In this document: positions 51,861 through 61,656 of the stretch, piece by piece
Position numbering within the stretch: the stretch's first letter is position 1
Layout: each line of letters starts with the position of its first letter
Assembly (NCBI GenBank): GCA_025359915.1
Contig: JANYDE010000103.1
Location: 1 to 64,000, forward strand
DNA length: 64,000 nucleotides
Reading direction: 5' to 3'
Source of the DNA: Chamaesiphon sp. 336R_metabinner_41
Lineage (GTDB): Bacteria > Cyanobacteriota > Cyanobacteriia > Cyanobacteriales > Chamaesiphonaceae
Translations under genes and position numbers: made by a program
The notes under the pieces: model-generated
The model's database searches: none
Seen by the model: the letters and a program-made list of their open reading frames with translations, nothing else
Told to the model about the DNA's origin: nothing

Positions 51861-54329
51861 TTAACTGCGTAAAGTTACCTGAAATTTATCGACTAAAACA
51901 TCTCGGACTTTTTGCTGCAAAGGCTCTACATCAGTATCCGTCAAAGTGCGATCGAGTGCGCGATAAATTAACCGAATTGCTAAACTTCTTTGCCCTTCGG
52001 GGACGTTGGTACCGCGATATTCATCGAAGACTTCGACTTCTTCTAATAGTTCGCCACCAGCTTTGGTAATTGATTTCTGGATATCTGCTAATGATAGATC
52101 TACAGGTGCAAAGAAAGCAATATCTCGATCGGATGGAGGATAGCTAGAATAGTTCTTAAAGGTTGGAACTAGTCGCTCTTCGGCGGCGAGATAATTGAGG
52201 ATCGGATCTAATTTGAGTTGGAAGACATATACTGCTGCGGGAAGATCTTTTTCCTGACGGAGTTGGGGGTGCAATTGTCCGAAGTAACCGAGTTTTTGTC
52301 CCTGCAACCATAAGGATGCTGTTCGCCCTGGATGGAGCTTGTCATCCGATCGATCTGCTTGATATTCTACAGGTATTTTGAGGCTGTTGCAGACGCTTTC
52401 TAGCATCCCTTTGGCTGCAAACCAGGTGATTGGTTGCGGCTTACCGCCTGTCGTCCACCGTCCAACACCAGCATCGCCGCCGATGATGCCAGCTAATACG
52501 TCGGTTTCGATTAATCCAGTTTCGTCGCGTCCGAAAATTTTGCTAATTTCAAAGCCTTGAAGTGCGCCGTTTCCTTGGGCGAGATTGGTTTGGAAACTTT
52601 GGATTAAACCAGAGATTAATTCGGAGCGCAAAGTAGAATATTCGGTGAACATCGGGTTGACTATTTCTACTTGGGAGCCATTATTTAGCTTTTCAATGGC
52701 GTAGGAATATTGAACGACTTCATTCAAACCGACAGCGCGAAAAGCAGCCCGAACTCGGCGTAATAATTCCTCATCTAGAGAGAGAAAACCCGCCGCTGAT
52801 TCTGATGGTAGGGTATCCATGAATCGATCGTAACCATACAGTCTGGCGACTTCTTCAATCAAGTCAATTTCCCGTTCCAAGTCGCGGTAACGATAAGGTG
52901 GTACAATTACATCCCAAACTGTTTCTTCTGCATCACCTTCGGTGACAGATAATTGACAACCCAAAGCTGTCAACGTGCGTTCGACATCTTCAACAGTAAT
53001 ATCTCCAGGTTCGCCATCATCATCGATCGGACCTAAGATTTGATTCAACCGTTCTAACCGGAGTTTGATTGTCCGAGGTTGGAGCGTCAAATCGGGGCGA
53101 TGGTCGTTGATATCCTGACAGACTATCTTACCACCAGCTAATTGAATAATTAACTCGATCGCTCGATGAGCCGCAGTTTCCAGTTCTGCTAAGTTTACAC
53201 CCCGCTCGTACCGTGTGGATGCTTCCGATCGCATTCCGCCTTGACTCCGCGCTGATTTTCGCACCGCGACAGGATCGAATATTGCCGCTTCCAAGACAAT
53301 ATTTTGAGTACCTGCGGATACTTCAGTATTTTCGCCACCCATGACACCGGCGAGGGCGACGGGGATATTGTTAGCAGTAATTAGGAGGTTTAGAGCCTGC
53401 AACTGACGTTCCTGCCCGTCTAGCGTCTTTAGGCTCTCACCTTGCTTCTCGGCATAGCGCACGCCCATTTTGATGGATTCACTTCCACTCACAGCCTGCA
53501 ATTTAGCCGCATCAAAAGCGTGTAAAGGTTGTCCCCACTCTAGTAGGATGTAATTAGTCACATCCACAACATTATTAATCGGGCGAATTCCCGCAGCTTG
53601 TAGGCGACGTTGCAGCCATTCGGGAGATGGTGCAATTTGGACACCTTCAATTAGCGTACCTGAATAAATCGAGCAAGCTTGAACCTCGCTGACTTTGACA
53701 CTTAATTGCGGTTGCTTAGAAATAGCCGACTTATCAACGGTAGGTAATTTCAACGCACCTCCAGTCAACGCCGCGACTTCTCGCGCAATCCCTACCATGC
53801 TCAAAGCATCGGCGCGGTTAGCCGTAGAAGATAAATCGAGAATGACATCATCCAAACCTAATAGCGATCGAACGTCAGTACCAATCGCGGGTGTATGGGG
53901 ATCTTCAGCTTCTCCAAAAATATGAATCCCCTCGGAATCCTTCGTCAAGCCTACTTCCGACAGCGAACAAATCATCCCCTCTGATTTTTCACCCCGTAAT
54001 TTAGCAGGTTTAATTTTGAGATCGATTTTCGGTAAATATGTACCGATAGTCGCCACAGCCACATGAATCCCCGCCCGCACATTTGCCGCACCACAAACGA
54101 TTTGCAACGGCTCCTCGCCACCGACATCTACCGTACAGACACTTAATTTATCAGCATTGGGATGTTGAATCCGCGTCAACACGCGCCCCACGACGACACC
54201 ATCAGCCCAAGTACTCCGATCCTCGATCGATTCAACCTCAAATCCAGCCAGCGTCAGGGTTTTTGCCAATTCTTCAGGATCTAGCTGACAGTCTACTAGT
54301 TCTTTTAACCAATTTAGAGCAATATACAT
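51861..54329 (-). CDS. pheT: Phenylalanyl-tRNA synthetase beta chain
   Basis: 822 residues. A tRNA-binding OB domain (about 40-150, [29 protein letters not shown]), the B3/B4 and B5 domains ([20 protein letters not shown] and [20 protein letters not shown]) and a C-terminal anticodon-binding domain ([20 protein letters not shown]) are in order. The beta chain works with PheS, which is not in this window. The start is ATG 54329 ([14 protein letters not shown]), the normal form. Confidence 0.96.
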   Translation of the reverse strand: MYIALNWLKELVDCQLDPEELAKTLTLAGFEVESIEDRSTWADGVVVGRVLTRIQHPNADKLSVCTVDVGGEEPLQIVCGAANVRAGIHVAVATIGTYLPKIDLKIKPAKLRGEKSEGMICSLSEVGLTKDSEGIHIFGEAEDPHTPAIGTDVRSLLGLDDVILDLSSTANRADALSMVGIAREVAALTGGALKLPTVDKSAISKQPQLSVKVSEVQACSIYSGTLIEGVQIAPSPEWLQRRLQAAGIRPINNVVDVTNYILLEWGQPLHAFDAAKLQAVSGSESIKMGVRYAEKQGESLKTLDGQERQLQALNLLITANNIPVALAGVMGGENTEVSAGTQNIVLEAAIFDPVAVRKSARSQGGMRSEASTRYERGVNLAELETAAHRAIELIIQLAGGKIVCQDINDHRPDLTLQPRTIKLRLERLNQILGPIDDDGEPGDITVEDVERTLTALGCQLSVTEGDAEETVWDVIVPPYRYRDLEREIDLIEEVARLYGYDRFMDTLPSESAAGFLSLDEELLRRVRAAFRAVGLNEVVQYSYAIEKLNNGSQVEIVNPMFTEYSTLRSELISGLIQSFQTNLAQGNGALQGFEISKIFGRDETGLIETDVLAGIIGGDAGVGRWTTGGKPQPITWFAAKGMLESVCNSLKIPVEYQADRSDDKLHPGRTASLWLQGQKLGYFGQLHPQLRQEKDLPAAVYVFQLKLDPILNYLAAEERLVPTFKNYSSYPPSDRDIAFFAPVDLSLADIQKSITKAGGELLEEVEVFDEYRGTNVPEGQRSLAIRLIYRALDRTLTDTDVEPLQQKVRDVLVDKFQVTLRS

Positions 54330-54884
54330 TTAATTTAATTTAGTCACTATAAGCATCGCGTCTATCTATTGTCATATAGATCGGGAGTTTCAGGCGAATC
54401 GAGATGCGATCGATCCAGCGATTAAAATTATGCGGTATATGGATCAAATCCAGAAACGATCGATTTGCTCCGATCATCTTCCCCTTTTCAGGTATTTGTC
54501 AAGAAACCATGACAATTAAGACATCCAAAACGACGTAACAGCGTTAAACCCCCGAAATTGAGCGCGATCCCCCCTTGACGGATCGGGGTAAAGTTTTGTT
54601 AGATAGATGTATACAAGCAATTGTTAATCACTAAATAACTGAAAAATAAATTACTTCAGATCTTAGTACATCCAAATTAACAATCGCGTTTTTAAACAAC
54701 GCAATTTAGTCACCTGCGATCGAGTGATAAATTCGATGTCGCAGCTTCTAGAAATTTAATAAACGGCTTACATGTAGTTGGTCAATTAGCGAACTGACTG
54801 ACAATAGCAATTTTACTAGGTGACACCAAGTGTAGTTGCAAGACCTTTAAATTTGTAACTACACATTATTCGGAGATTCGGACC
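54330..54884. other. Intergenic region with a possible promoter and leader hairpin
   Basis: About 555 bases between divergent genes. A candidate promoter has TTGACG at 54575-54580 and TTAGAT at 54599-54604 (18-base spacer). GTGTAGTT (54830-54837) can pair with AACTACAC (54857-54864), just before GGAG (54872-54875) of the DUF4912 gene. The leader would be about 270 nt, long enough for regulation. No RNA family is recognised. Confidence 0.35.
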
Positions 54885-56129
54885 GTGACGATAGACAACA
54901 CATTAGAAGAAATGACTCTCAGACAACTCCGCCGCGTGGCGAGTGCCTGTGGAGTGTCCCGTTACAGCAGGATGCGGAAATCCCAACTCCTCGAAGAAAT
55001 TCAAAAAGTCCAGAGTACTAAGTCTACTCATATTTCATCTACACAACTGGAGGCGCAATTAGCAGTGGAAGCAGGAAAATTTGAACTTGGAGTCGATGTA
55101 GATCTCACTGCTGAAGAATTAGCAGATGCAGATGAAGGATTAGGCGATTTACCTGCAGGTTATGGAGATAGTCGGATTGTTTTATTACCTAGAGATCCGC
55201 AATGGGCTTATGCTTATTGGGACATTCCAATCGAACACAAAAATGAGCTACGCTATCATGGCGGACAACAATTAGCTCTACGGATTTATGATGTCACCGA
55301 TATTAATATCGAGCATCAAAGTCCTCATAGTATTCAAGAATACCCGATCGATGAAATGGCGAGAGAATGGTATATACCAATTCCCGTCAGCGACAGGTCT
55401 TACACGATCGATATCGGCTATCGTTGTGGTGATGGTCGCTGGTTAGTTCTCGCTCGTTCTGGAGCTGTCGGTATTCCCCCTGTCTATCCTTCTGACTGGA
55501 TTGAAGATGTCTTCATCACTGTACCGTGGGAAGAAGAGCTAGCTGGTAAAACATTTGTCGAGCTAGTACCGCCTAGCAAAAAAGCCGCTGAGACTGCTGA
55601 TGCGACTGGTGCTGGTGGCAAAACTACCGAGCAAAACGCCATCTACAATCGGATTTTCGGGATGTCAGATGCAGCAGAATCGATGCGTATCGATGGTTCT
55701 CTCTACGGTTCCATGCACCACTCCCCCATGGATTCCCTCAGCTCCTTCATATTCCCCTCTGGAGTGGGCAATTGGTCGCTCCCTACCAATTCCGGCGTAA
55801 ATACGTCTGGCGTGGGTATGTCGGGCGTAGGGATGGATGTGAGCGAACGTCAGCGTCAATTCTGGTTGATTGCTGATGCTGAATTGATCGTCTACGGTGC
55901 CACTGAGCCTGATGCTACAGTCACCATCGGCGGACGACAAATCAAGCTCAATCCCGACGGTACTTTCCGCTATCAAATGTCCTTCCAAGATGGCAACATC
56001 GACTACCCGATCATCGCGGTAGCCAAGGATGGCGAGCAACAACGCTCTGTCCACATGACATTCGATCGATCGACTCCTTCCCGCAATACTAATACTAAGG
56101 AAGAAGCTGTACCTGAAAAATGGTTCTAG
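54885..56129 (+). CDS. DUF4912 protein with an N-terminal Rho/SAP-like motif
   Basis: 414 residues from GTG 54885. The N-terminus (EEMTLRQLRRVASACGVSRY, then MRKSQLLEEIQKVQS) is Rho_N/SAP-like, suggesting nucleic-acid binding. The next region (GYGDSRIVLLPRDPQWAYAY, WDIPIEHKNELRYHGGQQLA, then RSYTIDIGYRCGDGRWLVLA) is typical DUF4912. A final small beta domain (LIVYGATEPDATVTIGGRQI) resembles an Ig-like or cell-surface module. The function is unknown. GGAG ten bases upstream supports the start. Confidence 0.78.
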   Translation: MTIDNTLEEMTLRQLRRVASACGVSRYSRMRKSQLLEEIQKVQSTKSTHISSTQLEAQLAVEAGKFELGVDVDLTAEELADADEGLGDLPAGYGDSRIVLLPRDPQWAYAYWDIPIEHKNELRYHGGQQLALRIYDVTDINIEHQSPHSIQEYPIDEMAREWYIPIPVSDRSYTIDIGYRCGDGRWLVLARSGAVGIPPVYPSDWIEDVFITVPWEEELAGKTFVELVPPSKKAAETADATGAGGKTTEQNAIYNRIFGMSDAAESMRIDGSLYGSMHHSPMDSLSSFIFPSGVGNWSLPTNSGVNTSGVGMSGVGMDVSERQRQFWLIADAELIVYGATEPDATVTIGGRQIKLNPDGTFRYQMSFQDGNIDYPIIAVAKDGEQQRSVHMTFDRSTPSRNTNTKEEAVPEKWF

Positions 56130-56132
56130 GTA

Positions 56133-56187
56133 AATCATAAACTAGCTCCATCAGTCCTCATGACTGGTGGAGCTAGTTTATGATTTA
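56133..56187. terminator. 25-bp hairpin between convergent genes
   Basis: AAATCATAAACTAGCTCCATCAGTC (56133-56157) faces its complement (56163-56187) with one mismatch and a five-base loop. T-rich tails are weak, but the position suits a bidirectional terminator. Confidence 0.6.
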
Positions 56188-56216
56188 GAACGATCAATTC
56201 TCAATTCTCAATTAAT

Positions 56217-56582
56217 TTAACTACCTAATTTGAATCCTTCGACAAATAAACCGTAAATTATTCCTAATTTAAGACTGTTTAAAATAGCAATCAAAATCGG
56301 ACGTTGACCTAAAATAGAGTTATATTTTCCCAATTTGCGACGACCTAGAGCGGTACCATAAGTTAGCCAAGAAATTAATTCTGTGATAACTAAGATAATA
56401 AAACTGACTAAAATATCTAGATCGGTTCTTTGTCCAGTTGACGAAGCAATTGCAGTAGCCAGAAAGTTACCAAATAACAAGCTAATAATGATGAGTGACA
56501 ATCGCCGCCAGGGATTTTCGGCCCATTGAGTAAATTGTTGGAAGATGCGATCGATCAGTGTATTGAGACGGGTGTTTTGCAT
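56217..56582 (-). CDS. ycf20: Ycf20-like (DUF565) membrane protein
   Basis: 121 residues. TRLNTLIDRIFQQFTQWAEN, PWRRLSLIIISLLFGNFLAT and a hydrophobic stretch (LVSFIILVITELISWLTYG) with a second helix near 95-115 match Ycf20/DUF565, a conserved cyanobacterial and plastid protein linked to photoprotection (npq genes) but without a known reaction. It is co-oriented and ten bases downstream of the DUF3685 gene. Confidence 0.8.
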   Translation of the reverse strand: MQNTRLNTLIDRIFQQFTQWAENPWRRLSLIIISLLFGNFLATAIASSTGQRTDLDILVSFIILVITELISWLTYGTALGRRKLGKYNSILGQRPILIAILNSLKLGIIYGLFVEGFKLGS

Positions 56583-56591
56583 GATTATTTC

Positions 56592-58325
56592 TTAAGGATT
56601 TCGCTTGCTTTCTTGCCAGATATTACCAATTCCTTTGATGACACCTCGACCGATCAAACCAATCCCACGACCAATAATTTCTGTTAGTAGATAAACAATA
56701 CTACTACCAATAAATGTGGTTGCCATTTTCAATCGAGGTGAGAGTGCATCTCTTGTTTCTAGAGCTAAAGTCACTACTAAGGGAATTCCAGCTAATTGCG
56801 ATAATTCTTGGGGCCGAGGGGCGTAAATAGCGATGCGATCGATCCCATAAGCTGTAAAGATAAATAATCGATATTTACTGTCAAATATAGCCTGCGGTTC
56901 GCCAATATATCGATCGATTCGATACCGCCAAGACAAGTCATTTCGGAATCTTTCGATCTCTCGACTGGAGAGTAAGCTGCGATCGTAAAATCTAGATTTA
57001 ATTGATTCTAAGTTACCAAACCGATTGAGTAAAGGTTGCATGACAGCATTTGCCATCTGGATTGTCAAATTTTCTAAGAGAATACAGGCACGATCTTCAG
57101 ATGTCTGACTACCTGCATCGCTAACAGTATTATCAATCGCTAATGGTACTTTGAATAGTAAGTAATTTAACAGTTCGGTTGATTGTGGAATTTTAGCCAG
57201 AATTTCGGTTTGGATTGTAGCCGCATCTTGAAGGATGACAGGGATAATTTCAATATGACTACTATCGATCGATAGGGTATGATATCTACCAAAAAAATCT
57301 GTCAAGATTGATGCCCATAAGTCAATCAAGATCGTTTGCTGTTTTGCTGACAACTGTTCGATAGTGACTTGGGAAAATCGTAATTCATTTAATAGTCCCT
57401 CGAACTGCTTCAGAATCAAATAAAATAATTCTTGCTTCTTTTCTTGGCGTAAAATATCGATTTCTAATGCGATTGGTGTGAGATTTGTTAGTCCAGATTG
57501 TAATTTAGCAGCGATGCGTTCAAATAGTGTCTGCGCTTGGAAATTTGATTGGCTAGATTCAGCTAGTGGCGATGGAACTAATTGAGAGATTGATGGACTA
57601 GCATCGAGATGCGAGCCAGTTGGAGTTGTACCTGGGAATAATTGTTGAACTAGCCACCGAGCGGTAGTTAGTTCGCGTTTACGTCCGGTTAAAATTAATC
57701 GATTTAACCCAGAAAGTCGCTCCTCTCGGTTAGAAGCAACAGGTAGATTGAGATTAGTATTTAGTCTTGCTAAAGTGGTATCAATTTGCTGAAGACTAGC
57801 TAATCGCAATCTATCAATTAAATTACCCTGTTGAGTTGCTGTTCCGACTGTCACCTGTGCTAAAACTGTTGGTACCCAACTTCCTTCTCCTGCTACAACG
57901 GCTCGAATCCCTGCGACTAAATCTAAAATCGAACTACCGCGCAGACAACAGCCCTCAATTCCCAATTGAAATGCAGTAGTTAAATCTCGATCCTGGGGAG
58001 AACTGAGCAGCAAGATTGGTAAGTTTGGATATTGAGTTTTTACTTGTTGACAAAACTCTAGACTCGATCTATCTTTGAGCGGATGATGTAATGGTAATCC
58101 CAATAAGATTAGATCGATTCTCCAAAGGAGAGGCTTCGACAACGAGTCTATTTCAGCACCTGAATTTGTCAGAATTTGCCAAGCACTCGCAACATTCTCA
58201 GCTTCCGCAGATACCTGTAAATCTGGAAACCGATTCAAGCAAGTAACTAATCCTGAAAGTATGACTGGATCTGATTCGATCGTTAGAATGTGGATCGATC
58301 GATCTAAAATCGGCGTTTCTGCCAT
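56592..58325 (-). CDS. DUF3685 protein with a degenerate receiver domain
   Basis: 577 residues. The N-terminus is a receiver-like domain (SIHILTIESDPVILSGLVTC ... FPDLQVSAEAENV), but the usual phosphoaspartate region is broken: NSGAEIDSLSKPLLWRIDLI includes a translated 28-bp repeat, then LGLPL lacks the aspartate. The remaining 400 residues match DUF3685, helical with YLLTEIIGRGIGLIGRGVIK near the end suggesting membrane contact. It is followed by ycf20, with which it may share function at the thylakoid. Confidence 0.75.
   Translation of the reverse strand: MAETPILDRSIHILTIESDPVILSGLVTCLNRFPDLQVSAEAENVASAWQILTNSGAEIDSLSKPLLWRIDLILLGLPLHHPLKDRSSLEFCQQVKTQYPNLPILLLSSPQDRDLTTAFQLGIEGCCLRGSSILDLVAGIRAVVAGEGSWVPTVLAQVTVGTATQQGNLIDRLRLASLQQIDTTLARLNTNLNLPVASNREERLSGLNRLILTGRKRELTTARWLVQQLFPGTTPTGSHLDASPSISQLVPSPLAESSQSNFQAQTLFERIAAKLQSGLTNLTPIALEIDILRQEKKQELFYLILKQFEGLLNELRFSQVTIEQLSAKQQTILIDLWASILTDFFGRYHTLSIDSSHIEIIPVILQDAATIQTEILAKIPQSTELLNYLLFKVPLAIDNTVSDAGSQTSEDRACILLENLTIQMANAVMQPLLNRFGNLESIKSRFYDRSLLSSREIERFRNDLSWRYRIDRYIGEPQAIFDSKYRLFIFTAYGIDRIAIYAPRPQELSQLAGIPLVVTLALETRDALSPRLKMATTFIGSSIVYLLTEIIGRGIGLIGRGVIKGIGNIWQESKRNP
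58118..58145 (+). repeat. 28-bp stem-loop repeat inside DUF3685
   Basis: TTCTCC-AAA-GGAGAGGCTTC then GACAACGA on the plus strand. The gene reads it in frame on the minus strand as SLSKPLLWR. Confidence 0.7.
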
Positions 58326-58356
58326 TGGGGTGAACGAGATAGCTCTTGATTAATCA

Positions 58357-58545
58357 TCAGTTTAACATCGGACGTATCTGCCATTGAATCCGAATCAGAG
58401 TATCGACCAAGCCACCTAGAGATCTTGGCACTATATGGTCGATGGTGAACCGATTGGCACTGAGTATTTCTAGCGAGTGACAATATTCACATAGATAGTT
58501 TACCCATTCGCGCACTGACTGTTCGGTTATTTCACTAATCGGCAC
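58357..58545 (-). pseudogene. HNH-endonuclease fragment
   Basis: 62 residues from GTG 58545. YLCEYCHSLEILSANRFTID, then HIVPRSLGG are the first parts of an HNH nuclease, with CEYC and the DH pair. After SLGG the normal DNLxxxCxxCN block is missing and the chain ends in unrelated LVDTLIRIQWQIRPMLN. It is probably a decayed copy. Confidence 0.55.
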
Positions 58546-58753
58546 GATCTACAGCTATCATTGATCGCGCCAACATTGCATCAGGAGGTCGAGAACTCGA
58601 TCGAATGGCAATAGCCTTGTCTTGATACCGTTGTTGACCGATTCGCAGATCTTGTTTTGTTGTCTTTTGAGTTTTTTTCTGAAATGCGTGCAGCACGTAA
58701 ACGGCTTCCTCAAACCGCGCTACAGATCGATCGCCATCATTTACTACAGCCAT
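58535..58753 (-). pseudogene. HigB-like toxin fragment
   Basis: 72 residues. FEEAVYVLHAFQKKTQKTTK, then QDLRIGQQRYQ is the conserved C-terminal core of HigB/RelE-like phage-type toxins; the N-terminal half (about 50 residues) is absent, and the end runs into unrelated sequence. No antitoxin gene follows. It overlaps the HNH fragment by 11 bases. Confidence 0.55.
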
Positions 58754-58785
58754 GAGGATCGATCGAATGGCAAAATTAGAGAGCG

Positions 58786-58833
58786 ATCGATCAGGGCGTA
58801 CTTATGAGTCTGTGAGACTACGCCCCGATCGAT
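58786..58833. repeat. Interrupted palindrome
   Basis: ATCGATC-A-GGGCGTA (58786-58800) can pair with TACGCCC-C-GATCGAT (58819-58833) around an 18-base loop. It lies just upstream of the toxin fragment. Confidence 0.5.
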
Positions 58834-58852
58834 TGATGGTGTTGCGCTTCGA

Positions 58853-58880
58853 TTCTCAACCTGAGAGGCTCCGCCAACGA
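58853..58880 (+). repeat. 28-bp stem-loop repeat (intergenic)
   Basis: TTCTCA-ACC-TGAGAGGCT then CCGCCAACGA. The stem has TCTCA/TGAGA, a further covarying form. Confidence 0.7.
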
Positions 58881-58890
58881 ATATCACCCA

Positions 58891-59082
58891 CTATGATTGC
58901 AGTTTAAAATCGATCGATATCAATTGAATCCACTGATATTCAAGATCGATCAACCAATCTTCTAAATAAAGATCGATCGACAGCGTAGAATTGACATCAT
59001 AGCTAGCCTTCACACCATTGATTACCAATCCTGTTGGCGCGATATCCGCAGGTTTCTTGAGTGGTAATTTTGTAATTGCCAT
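58891..59082 (-). CDS. Hypothetical small protein
   Basis: 63 residues from ATG 59082: MAITKLPLKKPADIAPTGLV, then INGVKASYDVNSTLSIDLYL and EDWLIDLEYQWIQLISIDFK. The charged, aromatic C-terminal part is probably beta-rich. The open frame continues up to 59163, but that part lies inside the hairpin 59145-59177, so the shorter form is preferred. No family recognised. Confidence 0.45.
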   Translation of the reverse strand: MAITKLPLKKPADIAPTGLVINGVKASYDVNSTLSIDLYLEDWLIDLEYQWIQLISIDFKLQS

Positions 59083-59144
59083 TGCTAGCGGTGCAAAATA
59101 TATCTTCTGATTTGTAGTCTTTTTTAATATCGAAGACAGAAGAC

Positions 59145-59177
59145 AGAAACCCGACTTTTCCAAAAAGTCGGGTTTCT
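59145..59177. terminator. ureF terminator-like hairpin
   Basis: AGAAACCCGACTTTT (59145-59159) and AAAAGTCGGGTTTCT (59163-59177) form a perfect 15-bp stem. It follows ureF on the minus strand. Confidence 0.7.
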
Positions 59178-59227
59178 AGGAGTAATGCTAAAAATGCTAG
59201 CTAAATTATAGATTGCTGTTGAGGATT

Positions 59228-59941
59228 TTAGCTTCTAAACAATCTACTATAAAGAGTCTCATGCTGCATACTAGCTAATGACAATCCCCAGCTACAGGCG
59301 TAGAGATCCTCATCAGCCAGAGTTGGAATAGTCTGGGCTAAAGCATCAATTTCGCCCTGCAATACCCACAAGATCTGTTGTCCGGCTGTTTGCCCTAGCG
59401 GGATGAGTTTGATGCCTGCGCCGAGGGAATTTGTGACCCAACTATGTAGATAAGCGGCGATGGTTGTCTGTCGTTGGCATAGCCTCTCCTGCGGAGAATC
59501 GATCTGCCAATATTGTGCGATAATTCCAAAAGCGATCGCGTAATTACAAGGTCGGTCGATCGCAGTGATTAAGTCTTGAATGCCTGGGGTTAATTCGATC
59601 GCAAGTTTTGTTAAAGAACCACCCATTTGCCAACTTTGTTGACGCAATTCTTCAGTTTCCCGCGCGGCTGAGAGCCATTGATTCCAATATTGCAATCTTT
59701 GACTATTTGACTCAATTCCCGCCAGATAAGCACGATCCATCACGGCTGTCTCAACCCGAATTGCACCAACTTGTAATTCTCGCTGGATCCAGGTTTGGAG
59801 TGTGATTCGATCTCGAATAATCCCCTGTGAAATCAGACTCTCCAATCCCTCAGAATAACTATATCCTCCCACAGGCAAAAGTGGACTAGCTAACTGCAAT
59901 AGTCTTAATAGTTGTTGGTTATTTATTGTTTCTATACTCAC
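59228..59941 (-). CDS. ureF: Urease accessory protein UreF
   Basis: 237 residues from GTG 59941. UreF helps load nickel into urease with UreD, UreG and UreE. The core LLRLLQLASPLLPVGGYSYS, then EGLESLISQG, and the later GSLTKLAIELTP and CNYAIAFGIIAQYW are typical. A 28-bp repeat is translated within it as SPQERLCQR. TTG 59965 would add eight residues. The gene lies 50 bases downstream of ureE; ureD, ureG and the structural genes are elsewhere. Confidence 0.9.
   Translation of the reverse strand: MSIETINNQQLLRLLQLASPLLPVGGYSYSEGLESLISQGIIRDRITLQTWIQRELQVGAIRVETAVMDRAYLAGIESNSQRLQYWNQWLSAARETEELRQQSWQMGGSLTKLAIELTPGIQDLITAIDRPCNYAIAFGIIAQYWQIDSPQERLCQRQTTIAAYLHSWVTNSLGAGIKLIPLGQTAGQQILWVLQGEIDALAQTIPTLADEDLYACSWGLSLASMQHETLYSRLFRS
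59471..59498 (-). repeat. 28-bp stem-loop repeat inside ureF
   Basis: On the minus strand TTCTCC-GCA-GGAGAGGCTATGCCAACGA, read in frame as SPQERLCQR. Confidence 0.75.
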
Positions 59942-59991
59942 ACTCTTCCAACTATTAACTAACAACTAAAAACTATCAAGTAACAACTAAT

Positions 59992-60456
59992 TTAATGGTG
60001 GCTATAAGCACCACCTTGAGGACAAAATGGCGCAATTTGAGCAACTACTTGTAAACCTAATTGTGTCAACATTCCTTCCAAGACAGAATCAGGAGCCAAG
60101 CGAAGATAGGTAGGTGTTATTTCTAAGCTAACGTGGCGATTACCTAAATGATAAGCCGCACGTAATAAATTAATCGAGTCGTCACTAGTAACCGTCAAAA
60201 CTGGCTCTGGTTTCGCCGCGACTTTGACGAAGATATTATCAGTCTCCGCAGTGAGCAAATCACCTTCTTGAAGGGTTGTACCGCGTGGTAGTTGCAAGTA
60301 AATCGGAGTCCCATCCTCAGTGTTGAAATGATGACGACTGCGGGTACGCTCTTCGGCTGTCAGCGAGAGGATTAGTGGTAGCGATGAATGATGGTGGTGA
60401 TGATGCAACCTTTTAGTCAGAACGATTGCTGTTTCAGGCGGTGAGCCGTTTGACAT
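59992..60456 (-). CDS. ureE: Urease accessory protein UreE, with an internal N-terminal histidine run
   Basis: 154 residues. UreE is a nickel chaperone. The N-terminal beta part (LPLILSLTAEERTRSRHHFN, TEDGTPIYLQLPRGTTLQEG) and the core with AAYHLGNRHVSLEI (the conserved metal-binding histidine) and GMLTQLGLQVV are typical. A six-histidine run (LHHHHHHSS, about residues 17-25) is in the N-terminal part, and GAYSHH ends the protein; many UreEs have the histidine-rich segment at the C-terminus. Confidence 0.9.
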   Translation of the reverse strand: MSNGSPPETAIVLTKRLHHHHHHSSLPLILSLTAEERTRSRHHFNTEDGTPIYLQLPRGTTLQEGDLLTAETDNIFVKVAAKPEPVLTVTSDDSINLLRAAYHLGNRHVSLEITPTYLRLAPDSVLEGMLTQLGLQVVAQIAPFCPQGGAYSHH

Positions 60457-60534
60457 GGTAGACTTAATCTCATTAAATAATAGTCGATACTATATTCTCA
60501 CCTAGATTCGAGCAATGGCGAAAGTTCTCGCCAA

Positions 60535-60996
60535 CTAATTCATAAATCCACGTACCCGATTTTGGAGTTGAGGATTGGAGCGGACAGATTGGGTAATTTG
60601 ATTGAATCTTTCGATGCTCAATCCCCGACTAGCTGCAATCGTCTCGCACTGGTTGCAGTAATTGACAAATAGGGATTTTGCTTCACTATTTAATCCCTCC
60701 ATTGTGTTCGGCTGATTGCAGACTAGGTTTGGTAATGTACCTCCAGTACTCGCGCGAACTTGAGCGAGTGTTGATTGGCGAATTGGTTCGATTTCCATCA
60801 GCGCAGCCGCATAGTTTCGCAAATCGGGATCGCTAAATTCATCTGCTCGCGCCGCACTACTAAAGAACAAACTAGGTTCTGATGCGGTAAAATCGGGTAC
60901 GACCCCAATTGAGATCCCAAATACACTAATAATAATACTTAGTAATAGTGGGCGAGACAAACAGTAAAAATTACTTCGAGTGTGTAGAGTTGTCAT
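60535..60996 (-). CDS. Exported DUF4168-type protein
   Basis: 153 residues with a signal peptide (LSRPLLLSIIISVFGISIGV). The mature part has FSDPDLRNYAAALMEIEPIR, and GLSIERFNQITQSVRSNPQL, the helical pattern of DUF4168. Two cysteines (VNYCNQCETI) might form a disulphide. It occurs in cyanobacteria with no known function. Confidence 0.7.
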   Translation of the reverse strand: MTTLHTRSNFYCLSRPLLLSIIISVFGISIGVVPDFTASEPSLFFSSAARADEFSDPDLRNYAAALMEIEPIRQSTLAQVRASTGGTLPNLVCNQPNTMEGLNSEAKSLFVNYCNQCETIAASRGLSIERFNQITQSVRSNPQLQNRVRGFMN

Positions 60997-61122
60997 ATGA
61001 GGGGCGAAACCAATCGAGCAGACTTTGGTTTGAGTTACAATCTATTTGAAGTATTTGACAGTCGATAAGTTCCTGAAGCTTTCTTTAGGCTTTAGATCTT
61101 AGCAAAGAATGATTAATTCCTA

Positions 61123-61154
61123 AAAGAATAGCCCGCTCATGCAGGCTATTCTTT
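61123..61154 (-). terminator. rpsF terminator
   Basis: AAAGAATAGCC (61123-61133) and GGCTATTCTTT (61144-61154) form an 11-bp stem; the minus strand then runs into TTTT. It lies 30 bases after the rpsF stop. Confidence 0.7.
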
Positions 61155-61183
61155 ATAAAGATTCTAGATTTTAATCGAAAATA

Positions 61184-61537
61184 CTAAGCTTCTTCGCCAC
61201 TTTCAGCGAGTGCAGCCGCAGCAGCCGCAGCTTTAGCTGCTTTTTTAGGCGGATCGAGTTTGAGGCTCAAGTAGCGAATGACATCTTCACTCAAACGCAT
61301 TGCTCTTTCCAAAGGTGCGATTTCTTTACCAGAACCAGTGAAATTCACTTGAACGTAGATGCCGTCGCGGTTCTTACCAATCAGGTATGCAAGACGGCGT
61401 TTGCCACGTTGTTGAATTTCGATGTCGGTAGCACCGTTGGTTTCGATGATCCCTTTGTATCTCTCGATCGATTCGGTTGCCTGATCGTCTGACAAGTCAG
61501 GACGCAGGATGTACATGATCTCGTATTTATCGCTCAC
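61184..61537 (-). CDS. rpsF: 30S ribosomal protein S6
   Basis: 117 residues. [20 protein letters not shown] and the [20 protein letters not shown] and [20 protein letters not shown] segments are the S6 ferredoxin-like fold. An alanine/lysine-rich tail ([20 protein letters not shown]) is added, as in many cyanobacterial S6. No rpsR or ssb lies next to it. Confidence 0.96.
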   Translation of the reverse strand: MSDKYEIMYILRPDLSDDQATESIERYKGIIETNGATDIEIQQRGKRRLAYLIGKNRDGIYVQVNFTGSGKEIAPLERAMRLSEDVIRYLSLKLDPPKKAAKAAAAAAALAESGEEA

Positions 61538-61656
61538 AGATTCTCCTTATGGACATAGTGGCTCAGGCTCTATTCACAAATGTGTCAGCTTAAGCAAGGA
61601 TCTCCTATCTTATCAGTAATTTGCTCTGTTCGATCGATCTGGATGATGAATAATAT

